NCBI GenBank assembly: GCA_039619475.1
Contig: CM077116.1
Span: 32,437,183-32,501,182, forward strand
From: Icerya purchasi
Taxonomy: Eukaryota > Arthropoda > Insecta > Hemiptera > Monophlebidae
Reading direction: 5' to 3'
DNA: 64,000 nucleotides
A program made the translations under genes and the position numbers. The notes beneath the pieces are model-generated. The model was not told the DNA's origin. It saw only the letters and a program-made list of their open reading frames with translations, and did no database searches. Shown here piece after piece: positions 21,106 to 31,446 of the stretch. Numbering within the stretch: position 1 is the first letter of the stretch; each line of letters starts with the position of its first letter.

Positions 21106-23811
21106 TTAATAATGAGCGGTAAGCGCATCTCTGCATTGTTTTTTCTTTAGTCGTCTGACGGGATTGTCAGGAAGACCGGTAGTTTTCATACGCGATATTA
21201 ATGGGTTTAAATTATAGCTGAATGCCGCATGCATTTTGGTATATTGCTGCTTGTATATCGCCAACACTGAAGGAACGTTGAGATCATTCTCGATTATAGT
21301 ATTACGAACATAATAAGGCGCATTAGTTATGATCCTCAGTATCTTCGACTGGAACGACTGTATTTTTTTGAGATGCGTTTTTGCGGCTGATCCATATATT
21401 TCTAAACCGTATTTCCAGACAGGAGCTATGATGGTGTTATACAATAACATTTTATTGTTCAGACTGAGTTTGGATTTTCTTCCTATTAGTGGATATAATT
21501 GTCTCAGTAGCGACTTCAATTTTTTCTTTGTATTAATTACATGCAGATTCCATACTAAGCGTTTGTCGAAGGTTAATCCCAAATATTTAACTGATTGTAT
21601 CTGCGGTATTTTACAGCTGTTATAAGTAACTGGAGGACATGTTTCTTGGTTATTTGTGAACGTGATATGTGAAGATTTTTGTTCATTAATTTCGATCCTC
21701 CAGTTGAGAGCCCAATTTTGTAGTAACGATAAATGATGTTGAATGTACCTTGAAGCTTCATGACGATCTTCGTGCGCAGCTAGTATAGCAATGTCATCCG
21801 CAAATGAAGCTTGTAATGTAAACATTGTAGTCAGTAGGTCAGCTGTATAGATGTTATAAAGAAGCGGGCCAAGAACGCTCCCTTGAGGTACCGATGCTAA
21901 TATCTGACGCTCGCTGGACAAGACGCCATTTATTTTTATTTGAAATGATCTACCGCTTAAATAAGACCTCAGCAGATGATATATTTCAATCGGGAAAATC
22001 TTCTGGGCTTTGTATAGCAAACCGTCGTGCCAAACACGATCAAAAGCTTTGGCTACATCAAGGAACACTGCCGAGCAATACATTCCACGCTGTAAGACTG
22101 ACTCAATTGCATCAACGAGCCTGTGACATTGATGAATAGCTGAATGCTTTGGTCTGAACCCGAACTGATGATTTGGAAGATAGGCATTTGCCATATTAAA
22201 AAGAAGTGGTTGAATTAATTTTTCGAACACTTTTCCAAATGTATCCAGTAAACTTATCGGTCTATAGGATGAGACATCTGTAACTGGCTTCCCAGGTTTA
22301 TGGATAAGTATAGTTACCGATTTTTTCCATCTAGTCGGAAAGTACGATAGCCGGAGCATAGAATTGTATATATATAAAAGTAGTAAAGATCCTCTTTTTG
22401 GTAGATGCTTCAAGATATCATTTGTTATTCCATCTTCTCCCGGAGCTTTATTATTTCGCAAACTTTTGATGCACGTACGAAGCTGATTTGGTGTAATATA
22501 TGTGTAATTTTGACAATACTGCATGACGTTATTGTTACACTGTATAACTTCCTGCGTGTGTTGTGGATTTTCCATAGGAGGAGGTTGAAATATATTTTCG
22601 AGATAGTCGGCAAAAGTATTAACCTTTTCGTCATCTGTTCTGGCCCACATTGTATTTGTTTTTTTAATATGATAAGATGGAACACATTTCTTTGTTAGTA
22701 CTTTCGCTGCTTTCCAGATTGAGCCATCGGCATTAGTTAGGGTGGAAAGGTAATGAGTATAACGCTCATTTTTGTAGTGTGCTATGGTTTTCGTTAGTTG
22801 GCTGCAAAATTCCCGGTATGTTTGGTAATTTGATGGGTATCTATTATGTTGCCATTTTTTGCGCGCTTTTCTTCTTTTGGCAATTAGCTCACGTATTTCA
22901 ATGGGCAATATACTGCTAGTGTTAGCACTGGACTTTGCAGGTCGTGTTGATTGCCTAGCGCAATCCTGTATTACATCGGTTAGATAATTAACGGCAGTAT
23001 CAATATCGTGCTGTGATTTTAGTTTTACATTTAAGTTCACTTGGTTATCTATTATATTCTCAAATTTGTTCCAATCAGTAGATTTATTTGTTAATCGACT
23101 GTCTAGTTTTGTATGTAGCGGAATTGTGTCTAGGACTTGTAAGACTGGTACGTGATCAGATGACAAGTCTGCGATTGTACAGCAGTTGTTGTGTAGATTA
23201 TTTAATCCTTTATTGAAATAAAAGTCTAGCACATCTGGCAGTCGGTTGGTATGCTTTGGCCAGTAGGTAGGTGTAAATGGTGAAACAACATCGAGGCGTA
23301 GCCCTCTATTCAGCTGGAAGAGTTGCGCTCCACGTTTATTTGGAACTCTTGATCCCCAGTGAGGGTGTTTTGCGTTGTAGTCACCTCCACAAATGAATTT
23401 GCTGCCTTGGCGATGAAATAGTTCCGTGAGTTCCTGATTCGGTATGTAATACCTTGGGTGGCAATAAACCGATGTGACAGTTACTGTTTCATTAAAAGTC
23501 GTTTTTATTTTAATTGCAACAGCTTGGTAGGCCTCTGTTCGGCGAACGAAGTGTAGATGATGGTCAATGCTCTTTTTGACGAGTACAGCAACACCTCCCA
23601 TTGCTGTACCAGAAGGGTGTGTTCCCTGATAGCATCTGTAATTTAGTAACTCAAGGCTCGCTGGATGAACGACATGAGTTTCCGTTAGTAGGGCAATATC
23701 GATTCTTTTGGTCTGTAAGAAGTACTGTAGTTCATGTTTCTTCTGTTGAATCCCATTAGCATTCCATAATACTACTGTTAATGAATTTGTACTTATAGGG
23801 CTCAAATTCAT
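21106..23811 (-). CDS. Jockey ORF2: endonuclease / reverse transcriptase, intact
   Basis: A 901-residue protein that nicks target DNA and reverse-transcribes the element RNA by target-primed reverse transcription. Endonuclease: LWNANGI (about 15-21), LLTETH (41-46), CGGDYNAKHPHW (141-152), VLDFYF (194-199) and SSDH (217-220), covering the Asn, Glu, Asp/Asn and Asp/His residues of the APE-like fold. Reverse transcriptase: YRPISLLDTFGKVFEK, FLDVAKAFDRVWH (about 575-590), PQGSVLGPLLYNIYTADLL and FADD (about 669). The C-terminal region includes VKYLGLTFDKRLVW. There is no RNase H domain, as expected for the Jockey clade. Its ATG overlaps the ORF1 stop in ATGA, suggesting termination-reinitiation. 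All key residues appear present. Confidence 0.93.
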   Translation of the reverse strand: MNLSPISTNSLTVVLWNANGIQQKKHELQYFLQTKRIDIALLTETHVVHPASLELLNYRCYQGTHPSGTAMGGVAVLVKKSIDHHLHFVRRTEAYQAVAIKIKTTFNETVTVTSVYCHPRYYIPNQELTELFHRQGSKFICGGDYNAKHPHWGSRVPNKRGAQLFQLNRGLRLDVVSPFTPTYWPKHTNRLPDVLDFYFNKGLNNLHNNCCTIADLSSDHVPVLQVLDTIPLHTKLDSRLTNKSTDWNKFENIIDNQVNLNVKLKSQHDIDTAVNYLTDVIQDCARQSTRPAKSSANTSSILPIEIRELIAKRRKARKKWQHNRYPSNYQTYREFCSQLTKTIAHYKNERYTHYLSTLTNADGSIWKAAKVLTKKCVPSYHIKKTNTMWARTDDEKVNTFADYLENIFQPPPMENPQHTQEVIQCNNNVMQYCQNYTYITPNQLRTCIKSLRNNKAPGEDGITNDILKHLPKRGSLLLLYIYNSMLRLSYFPTRWKKSVTILIHKPGKPVTDVSSYRPISLLDTFGKVFEKLIQPLLFNMANAYLPNHQFGFRPKHSAIHQCHRLVDAIESVLQRGMYCSAVFLDVAKAFDRVWHDGLLYKAQKIFPIEIYHLLRSYLSGRSFQIKINGVLSSERQILASVPQGSVLGPLLYNIYTADLLTTMFTLQASFADDIAILAAHEDRHEASRYIQHHLSLLQNWALNWRIEINEQKSSHITFTNNQETCPPVTYNSCKIPQIQSVKYLGLTFDKRLVWNLHVINTKKKLKSLLRQLYPLIGRKSKLSLNNKMLLYNTIIAPVWKYGLEIYGSAAKTHLKKIQSFQSKILRIITNAPYYVRNTIIENDLNVPSVLAIYKQQYTKMHAAFSYNLNPLISRMKTTGLPDNPVRRLKKKQCRDALTAHY

Positions 23812-25262
23812 AATAATTTGTCCATAAGTTTGGTTAACATGGATATTAATGGTGATAGTAAATTTCGAAATTCATTAAGAAAGGAAGTTAATGTTTCGTT
23901 AATTCCTTTTTGTTCGGTTGTATGTTGTGGAGCATTGTTATTGTATACTACTGATGATGCAGACGGAGGAAAAGACGAGGTATATTTTTTAGCAGCATTG
24001 GAGTACGAAGTTGATGGTAATTGCTTATGGATGGGTGGAAACGTGCTGGTGTCCGCCAAATTAAATGATGAAGCTTCGAGAGTTCTACTTATTGCACTCT
24101 GTTTAAATTTTTTACTATATTCTTGTTGGTAATATTCACATCCTTTATAGTTGGCAGGGTGTTCGCCACGACAGAAAAGACATATCGGTTTTTCTTCGGA
24201 TGTTTTAGGACAGTCAGCGGTTATGTGTTTACCGCTGCATTTCACACATCGAGGTGGAAGATTACAATAAGTTTTCGTGTGTCCAAAATTTTGACAACGC
24301 ATGCACTGGAGTAATTGCCTAATTACTCGCGGTTCTTCAATTATTACGACTGTATGTAATAAATGTTTTAATTTAAAAATTTCTGAATTTTTTGAAGATT
24401 TGTTGAGATCTACAAAGAACATCGGTAGCGGAGATTTTGTTCTTCTGCTTATTATGTTGGATACAGAACGAACAGAGAAACCTAGATTTTGTAATGCTTG
24501 CGTGATTTCTTCGCAACTAGTTGTATGATGAAGATTTTTTAAAATGACACGAAAAGCTCTATCTTCTGATAGTTGAAAAGTATAAAATTTGTATTGATTT
24601 TGTTGGAGGGCTTTTGTCAGTGCGCGATAACAAGCTGGCGAGCTTGGTTTTATAGTAATACCGGTGTTTGTTGATTTCAATGTAAATTTGACATTTGTCA
24701 AACTTATTAAAGACTTGGTGAATGCTGTATAATTTTTAACGTCTTTTACTAAAATCGGCGGAGGCGTCGTAAATTTGTTAGTCGGTGGCGATGAGTTTCG
24801 TTTCTGTTTATCGTTACCATCAGCGTTGTTCGATGTCTGGTTATCGAGTGGCATCGCGTTTGCATCTGCTGTTTCATTATCTCCGTCTGTGTTTTCGTGG
24901 TTGTCGTCATCGTTTAAGTACATAAACGGTTGATACCGATTTCTGGTTTTTAGCTTCGGAGCCGTTGAGCGTTTAAATTCACTCGATGTATGCGGCGGCG
25001 AGGAAGGAGAAGGACGTTTTCGTCTAACTAACTGCCAGGTATTGTTGGCCTTGTCTACATTGCGTAGAGTTATAACGTTGTCATTGTTAGTATCATTTTT
25101 GTTAAATGACGGAACAAGCATGTTAGTAGTAATAATTGAATCGATCTTACCGGCATTTAGCGATGAGAGTTGGTTACTGGTGTTAGTGGTACTGGTCGAA
25201 AGATCTGAGCGTTCGTTATTTACCGCTTGGGCGGGTAAACCCGGACCATTCGAACTTAACAT
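23808..25262 (-). CDS. Jockey ORF1: nucleocapsid-like protein, intact
   Basis: A 484-residue RNA-binding protein expected to package element RNA. The N-terminal ~170 residues are Asn/Ser/Thr-rich and probably disordered. A middle domain with LKNLHHTTSCEEITQALQNL resembles the PRE_C2HC-associated fold. Three zinc knuckles follow at about residues 320-385: CMRCQNFGHTKTYC, CVKCSGKHITADC and CLFCRGEHPANYKGC. The C-terminus ends in a Leu-rich helix (LNEFRNLLSPLISMLTKLMD). This organisation is usual for ORF1 of Jockey-type elements. The stop codon shares bases with the ORF2 start. The start ATG at 25262 is the first in frame after the 5' UTR. Confidence 0.9.
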   Translation of the reverse strand: MLSSNGPGLPAQAVNNERSDLSTSTTNTSNQLSSLNAGKIDSIITTNMLVPSFNKNDTNNDNVITLRNVDKANNTWQLVRRKRPSPSSPPHTSSEFKRSTAPKLKTRNRYQPFMYLNDDDNHENTDGDNETADANAMPLDNQTSNNADGNDKQKRNSSPPTNKFTTPPPILVKDVKNYTAFTKSLISLTNVKFTLKSTNTGITIKPSSPACYRALTKALQQNQYKFYTFQLSEDRAFRVILKNLHHTTSCEEITQALQNLGFSVRSVSNIISRRTKSPLPMFFVDLNKSSKNSEIFKLKHLLHTVVIIEEPRVIRQLLQCMRCQNFGHTKTYCNLPPRCVKCSGKHITADCPKTSEEKPICLFCRGEHPANYKGCEYYQQEYSKKFKQSAISRTLEASSFNLADTSTFPPIHKQLPSTSYSNAAKKYTSSFPPSASSVVYNNNAPQHTTEQKGINETLTSFLNEFRNLLSPLISMLTKLMDKLL

Positions 25263-25365
25263 TACCCGGCGAGATCCCGGCGCCGAACGAGAAAACGACG
25301 ATAAACAATCGAACTAATAATTATTATACGATAGGAATAATAAAAGAACGCAGTGTAACACGTCT

Positions 25366-26605
25366 AAATCTCTCGGTTATATCACATCCAATCTAGACGA
25401 TCAAGCAAAAATTACAATACTAGTGGAAAAGTTACTCAAAGTGCGATAAATATGTTGTTTAACCTTTCGATATTAAACTTTACAGATCCAACTCATTATA
25501 ATTTTTCGTACCTGTACGTGGTCTAATATCCATTTGGTATTATGCTCACCTCAAATGACATGTAAATTACAGTTTCTTTTTATACCATCATTTTAAAAAA
25601 AATAATGCCGCATCCTTTGTATCTTCTTTTAAAATCCTACCTTGAAGATCGCACATGCCAGGTTAAAATTTTAAATCAATATTCTGAAATCTATCCTGTA
25701 TCTGCTGGGGCGTGCCACAAGGAAGTGTCTTGGGCCCGGTGCTTTACTTAATCTACTCTGCCGATTTTCCAGTTGATAATAGCGTGATAACGGCTACGTT
25801 TGCAGACGATACAGCACTATTAGCTACCGGTAAAGACAATAGTGAAACTTCGAATAAATTGAAAAAAACTTTATCGGAAGTGGAAAACTGGCTGAGTCGT
25901 TGGCGTATTAGAGTAAACGAAAGTAAATGTACGCAAGTAGACTTCACGTTGCGAAATTTTACGTATCAGCCGTTAAAAATAAATCGGGTGGTTATCAAGC
26001 AGGATAAAGATGTAAAATACTTGGGCATTCATTTGAATCGCAAATTAACATGGCAAAAGCATATTATACAAAAAAGAAAACATCTAGATATAAGATTGCA
26101 AGAATTAAATCGGCTTCTTCTTGGCAGGTACTCTAGCTTATCATTGGAAAATAAACTCTTAGTGTACAAAATAATTATACAGCCCGTTTGGGCATACGGT
26201 TTAATGTTGTGCGGTTGTGCAAACGATACACACATAAACAAGATACAACGGTTCCAGAACAAGGCTATAAGGCTGATAGTCTCACCACCCTGGTACGTAT
26301 CTAACCATACTCTACATCAAGACTTAAATATCCCATATGTGAAAGACGAGATCAATCGAGCTGCTAAGCGATACATAGGCCGCTTGGAGTCTCACACAAA
26401 CGTTTTGGCGATCAATCTTCTTGATAATAGGCTTGATGTTCGAAGGTTAAAACGTAGTCGACCGTTTGATCTGGCCTAGTTTTATGTTACTAAAATTTCA
26501 GTGGGGTCCATCGCTAGATGCTAACCCCTAACAAGTTATTTTCGCGTTACAGTCCAATTGCTGGATGGCCTTCTGGCCAGTTGTAATTTGTAAAAAAAAA
26601 AAAAA
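25366..26605 (+). pseudogene. Older Jockey-like ORF2, 3' part (EN C-half, RT, 3' UTR)
   Basis: Continuation of 20566-20930. The endonuclease C-half reads SSKNYNTSGKV, ILNFTDPTHYNFSYLY and WSNIHLVLCS (about 25395-25560). After a deletion the RT resumes near 25600, and 25712-26479 is open for 255 codons: PQGSVLGPVLYLIYSADF, TFADDTALL and VKYLGIHLNRKLTWQKHI. A short 3' UTR ends in an A run at about 26592-26605. The RT half is well preserved, but the upstream frame is broken and the N-terminal RT motifs are missing. Confidence 0.85.
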
Positions 26606-26796
26606 CCTTCAAATTTCCACGTTACTCGCAGAAGTATCAGTACATATATATGTCTTTGAGATTTAATATATTCAAAAAAATAGCTACCGTGTAGAATTGT
26701 TTTTGTAAGTAAAAAAGAATAAATCTCAAAACGTACCGTTAATTTTTAAATTTTATTTTTATTTTGTATTATCTATCATCATTTACAACATTCGAA

Positions 26797-27530
26797 TTAA
26801 CAGAATTGCAAGTTATAGATTATAATGGACGATGGCTGCTGCAGTATGCTATACATTTGACGTGTTTCGAGATGATCGATTATAGAATCAATTATTTTTT
26901 TGCTTCGTGAAGTAGTTATGGCGAAATCGTTGTTTAGTTGTAATCCTAGCTCGGTGTGCATAAATCCAATAAATTCCGGTCTGTGCGGTCCTCTTAAATC
27001 CAAATTAAAGTCTCCACTAACGAGCATCGATATATCGTGATAATTATGTTTTTCAGGTAGCTTTAATTTAGGACTGTACGCTATAAGATTTAAGACGACG
27101 AATTGCTGAATTTTCTCAAACGATGTATTCGGTGAGATATAAACTGATGCGAGTATAGTTTTTTTAGCATTGATTGTTGTCTTGACCGAGCAAAAGTCGC
27201 TTACACCGTCATGACATGTCGCGAGTTGATCCACGCTCATATTATTTTGATCAAACTTCCGCAAAATCGTTTTTGATATTGTTAGACTGCAATTTATTCG
27301 GAAACAGTTATATTTTTGCAAATGGCGACACCACCAGAACGAATCGCATTCCTTTTAAATTGAGTGCGAAATCCTAGTATTTCAATAGAACAATCGTTTT
27401 CAATCCACGTTTCAGACAAGGCAAGAAATTTACATCGCGGATTAATCGCTAGTTAAATCGAGCAAGTGTGCGTTTAGCGATTGAGCGTTGAATGTACACA
27501 ACGAGAACGACGTGGAATCCATCTGCGTAG
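26797..27530 (-). pseudogene. Helentron-associated AP-like endonuclease, decayed
   Basis: The minus strand reads FNAQSL near 27495 (endonuclease Asn motif), then from 27321 an open stretch with ILASVYISPNTS, LVSGDFNLDLRGPHRPEF (GDFN motif) and KKIIDSIIDH at the C-terminal Asp position. It lies directly downstream of the helicase fragment on the same strand. Helicase followed by an AP-like endonuclease is the arrangement of Helentron (Helitron2) rolling-circle transposons. Stops between 27500 and 27320 show it is dead. Confidence 0.65.
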
Positions 27531-27689
27531 AACGATTCAGAAAATTCCGGCACTGATCACCTACCGTTTGTAAATGATGCCGTTCGAGACGAGTAAACTC
27601 TTCCCTTTAAGGATATCGATTCAGCTCTCCGCGATGGTGATAAAATGTATGATCACACCATCGTGTTAGGAATAGTCCAGTAAAGAGAC

Positions 27690-28174
27690 GCGAGAAAGGG
27701 CTACACAAACGAGCTGCTGTCCAGGACACTTACCGTACTTGTAAATGATCGAGTGTAGCGCCTTGTGATTTGTGTATAGTAATTGCACAGGCTTCAACAA
27801 GGGGGACTTTTACAAGTAACGATTTTACTGTTTGTTTGCACGATGCAAGTACGTTGAGTTATCGATATCCACGAATGATCGATGTTCGGATTTGCAAGTA
27901 CGTGTCCCTGGGCTTTTGAGCGCAGTAAACGGCCGATTTTTGAATGGTCGAAAGACAGCCAGAATCGTTTTATGGCACTTGTTTCGATGTTGCGTTCGAT
28001 GTAGCGTAAAGTGCCGATTGCGCCGTTGACGAGACCATCTAGCATGTCAATATTCGCTCTGATCATATACGGTTTACCAATTTGAAGGCTAACGATCTTG
28101 CGTTTATGTGATTCCTGTGGCGAATTGGCCATTGATTTTGGTTCTACATTGCAAACTGTTTGTTTTTTATTCAT
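27690..28174 (-). pseudogene. PIF1-type helicase C-terminal domain of a Helentron, decayed
   Basis: Open minus-strand frame 28174-27794 contains LQIGKPYMIRANIDMLDG and LVNGAIGTLRYIE, the conserved C-terminal helicase block of PIF1/Helitron proteins. After a frameshift near 27790 the sequence gives ACAITIHKSQGATLDHLQ (about 27790-27735), the motif VI-like h.KSQG.TL segment. The Rep domain and helicase motifs I-III are missing upstream. With the endonuclease at 27530-26797 it forms the tail of a Rep/helicase/endonuclease polyprotein. Confidence 0.75.
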
Positions 28175-28397
28175 TTGCCGTTGTCGTCACTCACGGCTTC
28201 GTTCGGCACCACTCTTCGAAGCCGGTTTATTCAAATCGATGAATCGAAAGAAACGCTTCAAACTTCTCATTTTTGGTAGTATTGGAACCGAAAGGTGTTT
28301 CCTTCATGAACTGAAGGAATTCATGGCTGTTCTGAAATTCCTCGTCCCTCTTGCGTTCACGTGATTCCTGCGTCGAATCGGCCATTGATTTTGGTTT
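28097..28397. repeat. Local ~48-bp duplication in the Helentron remnant
   Basis: Positions 28097-28144 and 28350-28397 are near-identical direct copies, both ending CCATTGATTTTGGTT. On the minus strand they encode EPKSMANSPQESHKRK and KPKSMADSTQESRERK. Confidence 0.75.
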
Positions 28398-28399
28398 TC

Positions 28400-28760
28400 T
28401 TTTATTATTTTTTATTTTTTACGAGTCACGAAGTTAAATATAATTTACATATAAATTAAATCGAGTGAACAGGCAATTACGTGAAAATTACGTATCGAAT
28501 TACCTAGCAAAAATTAAATCGCCACATAACATTCCAAGTGCTGGGTTTTTAATTCTAAATTTCGAGAATTGTCGCCCAAAACCTTCAGACGACAAGAAAA
28601 AAGTTATACGAAATTATCTGCGGAATGTTAAAATGTTTTATGAAATTAGAAAGAGAACGTAGCGTTTCGTTGCGTTTTTCGTTGCGTTGCGTTTTGCGTT
28701 GCGTTACATGATTTTAAGTTGACCCCCAGCCTAAAGACATATATATGTCAAAAAACCAAA
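28400..28760. other. Non-coding stretch with a GCGTT-type pentamer run
   Basis: Contains an unrecognised 65-codon plus frame (28465-28662) and a run of CGTTG/GCGTT motifs at about 28661-28706. It probably belongs to the Helentron remnant or to the junction with the LINE that starts near 28765. Confidence 0.4.
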
Positions 28761-28764
28761 ATGA

Positions 28765-30118
28765 AGTGATTACTTTCCAGTTATCGTAAAAAATCGATTA
28801 AACTCGGAAAAAATGCGGACGATATTATATTCAGATACCTTAATACCTAATCATAAGAAAACTGACTGGATAAAGTACAGCTCTGTGTGCACCTTAGAAT
28901 CGAATATTAATAAAGCGAATAATATCGATACTGTTGTACAATCTTTCGCAGGCGAGTTAATTTTGCACGTGTCAAAACATGTTCTCTTCTCACGGGAATA
29001 AACATGCAAACAAATAACGTAAAGCTGTGGTGGTCGAAAGAACAGATGCAATCAGGAATAGGCGAAGAGCTTTAAAGAAACTAAAAGCGGAACCAACTAT
29101 ATAGAAAATCATATATTATTTAGAAAGTTGCGCGCGAAAGCCATCTACGCTCTTAAACAAACAAAATGAGCATCTCGGAAATATTATATTTCAACTTTAA
29201 CACCAAACACTTCCAACTAAAGTTATATGGAATAAAATCAAAAGTATTGAAAAAACAACACCCCGTCCTACAGACTGGCATGCATCAGAAATAATAGCGT
29301 CATTCATAACAACTTACAGGAAATAAATACACTATTCGCGATTTATTTTGTAATGCTCTTCAAATTTCAGTATACAAACAAGCAGAAACACCAGTTATTT
29401 CAATTTCGTTAGCGATAACAGTGAACTACGGAATCAGCCAATAATCATAAAATATATAAAACCAAAAGCTGTTGGTCCAGATTATTTCCATATTTACCTC
29501 TTAAAATAGACACCTGAAAACGTTTTAGACACACTGCTTATTATCTACAATAAAATATGGTTCACCGGTGCTCTTCCGTCATACTGGAAGACTGCAATTG
29601 TAATACCGTTACTCAAACCTAACAAAAATCCTACATCATTGGATAGACATCGACCAGTCTCACTCACATCGGTATTATGTAAAATACTCGAGAAAATTGT
29701 AAATAGGAGACTATTATGGGAAATAGAAAAAAAAAAAAATTTATAAGCAATGCGGATTTCGACTAGCACGATGCACTAGTGATTCGATATTACGTATATA
29801 GCAATGCATACTCAAAGCTTTTTCAAATAAACATCATCTACTATACTGGCGGCCTTTTTTGACAATTTAAAAAAGCTTTTAATACTGTATGGAAAAATAA
29901 AATTCTATCAACATTACACTCATGGAACTTCGAATGACGCCTCTGCTTATTTATCGCGAATTTTTTGTCTGCTCGAAGTTTTCGAGTAAGATTAGGGCCC
30001 GTTATATCCGAACCTCACAAGCTGATAAATGGAGTCCCGCAAGGAACTCAGCCCTACATTATTCAATATTGAAATAAATGATATTATGGAAACGGTCCAA
30101 AAATCAATAAAATTATTT
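28765..30118 (+). pseudogene. Decayed RNase H-bearing LINE, 5' part (EN end to RT)
   Basis: The plus strand starts with SDYFPVIV (endonuclease SDH-type motif) near 28768. The EN-RT linker is open at 28813-29001 and WWSKEQM follows near 29030. RT motifs come through many frameshifts: KPKAVGPDYFHIYLL near 29465, LNGVPQGT-like text (read NGVPQGT) near 30030 and FNIEINDI near 30065. It is cut by an inverted-repeat element at 30119 and resumes at 31447. Confidence 0.7.
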
Positions 30119-31446
30119 CTTTATTAACTTTAATTGTACACGTATTATAGAAATTTTTTTATTAATATATAATATAACTAGCTGACCCAGCCACGCGTTG
30201 CTGTGGCTTAGTAGTTATAATAGATTAAATTAATCTTTTACTTATTATTGTGATGCAACCAAATTAATTTTTACTAATAAACCTGGAATTATTTAGCCGA
30301 TTTCAAATCATATGTAGAGAATGAAATTATCCAAATAATATACACTCATTGAATTTACATTTTATTTATCTAATCTTTAACTTTAATCTGTAATCAATGA
30401 CTTATTTACACAATATACTAAATAAATTAGTTACATAAAAATTAAATGTTATAAATGAGGCAAATAACATTGGTTTCGAACTATTAGTTATATTATTTTA
30501 TAAAATTGAAAATTATCTGAGCACTAATTTGTGCACAATGTTCTTGGTCAACCTGTCTTTTGCTAACACGAATAGACACTTGATGGTGTTCCCACACGTG
30601 AACAGCAGGCAACATGCGTTTATTCTTGCAATTTCTTCTTCCGATTCAGTAGCTCTCATAACACGCATACGCCGGTGCATTTCTGCCACGCGCATTGTTG
30701 AGGTTCGATTGTCTCCGCGGCATTATCTTATACTGAAATATAAAGCAATTTAGATGCCCAACAATGTCAGAGAATTGTATCACTGCCACCCTATTGTTGT
30801 GGGAATATTAAAATAATTTTTTTTTTTGTTTTAAGTTTATAATAGAGTGTAAACTTTTATCAAGGCAGGACGTTTATTAAATACACTGAAATATAAATAA
30901 ATTAAATGCCGCACAATATCATCGCACAATATTTTTTTTTTCATAAACAACAACTCCGTAATAACACGAACTTTTTTGTAAACGACAACGAAAAAACGTT
31001 TATTTTATCATTCATCGATAATAACGCCATGCGCCAGCGATAAACATGGTTGCATTTCGATTAACATCGCACGATACACAAAAGTCGCCACGAAAAGTAG
31101 AGTTGGTGCTCAAAAAATAATAAAACTGTCAAAATTTGTTTTTTTTAATTGATTGATTAAATTATTTAATATAACAAATATTCATGTAAATAATTAAAAC
31201 AAAAAAAGTATGCTATCTGTTAAGAGTTGGACTAAATTGCGCATGTACTTTCAAAATTTTATAAAAATCGGTGAAGTAAATTCCGAGTTTATCCTGCACA
31301 AACATAAAGACACGGGATTTTTATATATATAAATTAGCCGATATGTTTCGGAGCGTGTACTCCGTATTCATGGCGATAGTCGGCTAATTATATTATATAT
31401 TAATAAAAAAAATGCTGTAATACGTGTATAAATAAAGTTAATAAAG
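30119..31446. mobile_element. Non-autonomous Helentron-like element with inverted termini
   Basis: Terminal inverted repeats of 59 bases (30119-30177 and 31388-31446) share about 85-90% identity by eye. Inside the left end lies AGCCAC...GTGGCT, a small hairpin near 30190. Inside the right end is a perfect 10-nt inverted pair, AATTAGCCGA (31332-31341) and TCGGCTAATT (31380-31389), enclosing CGGAG...CTCCG. The minus strand from 30723 begins MPRRQSNLNN and, after a frameshift, HRRMRVMRATESEEEIARIN. From memory this resembles the N-terminus of Helentron replicases. Most of the coding region is absent. The element interrupts the LINE of 28765-33045. Confidence 0.6.

Larger units (their letters stand above)
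20929..25365 (-). mobile_element. Full-length Jockey-clade non-LTR retrotransposon
   Basis: Minus-strand element with a short 5' UTR (about 25263-25365), ORF1 (25262-23808), ORF2 (23811-21106), a 3' UTR containing an internal A run (T run at about 21055-21080 on the plus strand) and a terminal poly(A) (about 20929-20945). Both frames are open end to end, so this is the best-preserved Jockey copy here. It splits an older plus-strand Jockey copy: that endonuclease frame stops at KPFII on the left and resumes on the right with text leading to SSKNYNTSGKV near 25400. I could not define a clean target-site duplication. Confidence 0.9.
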
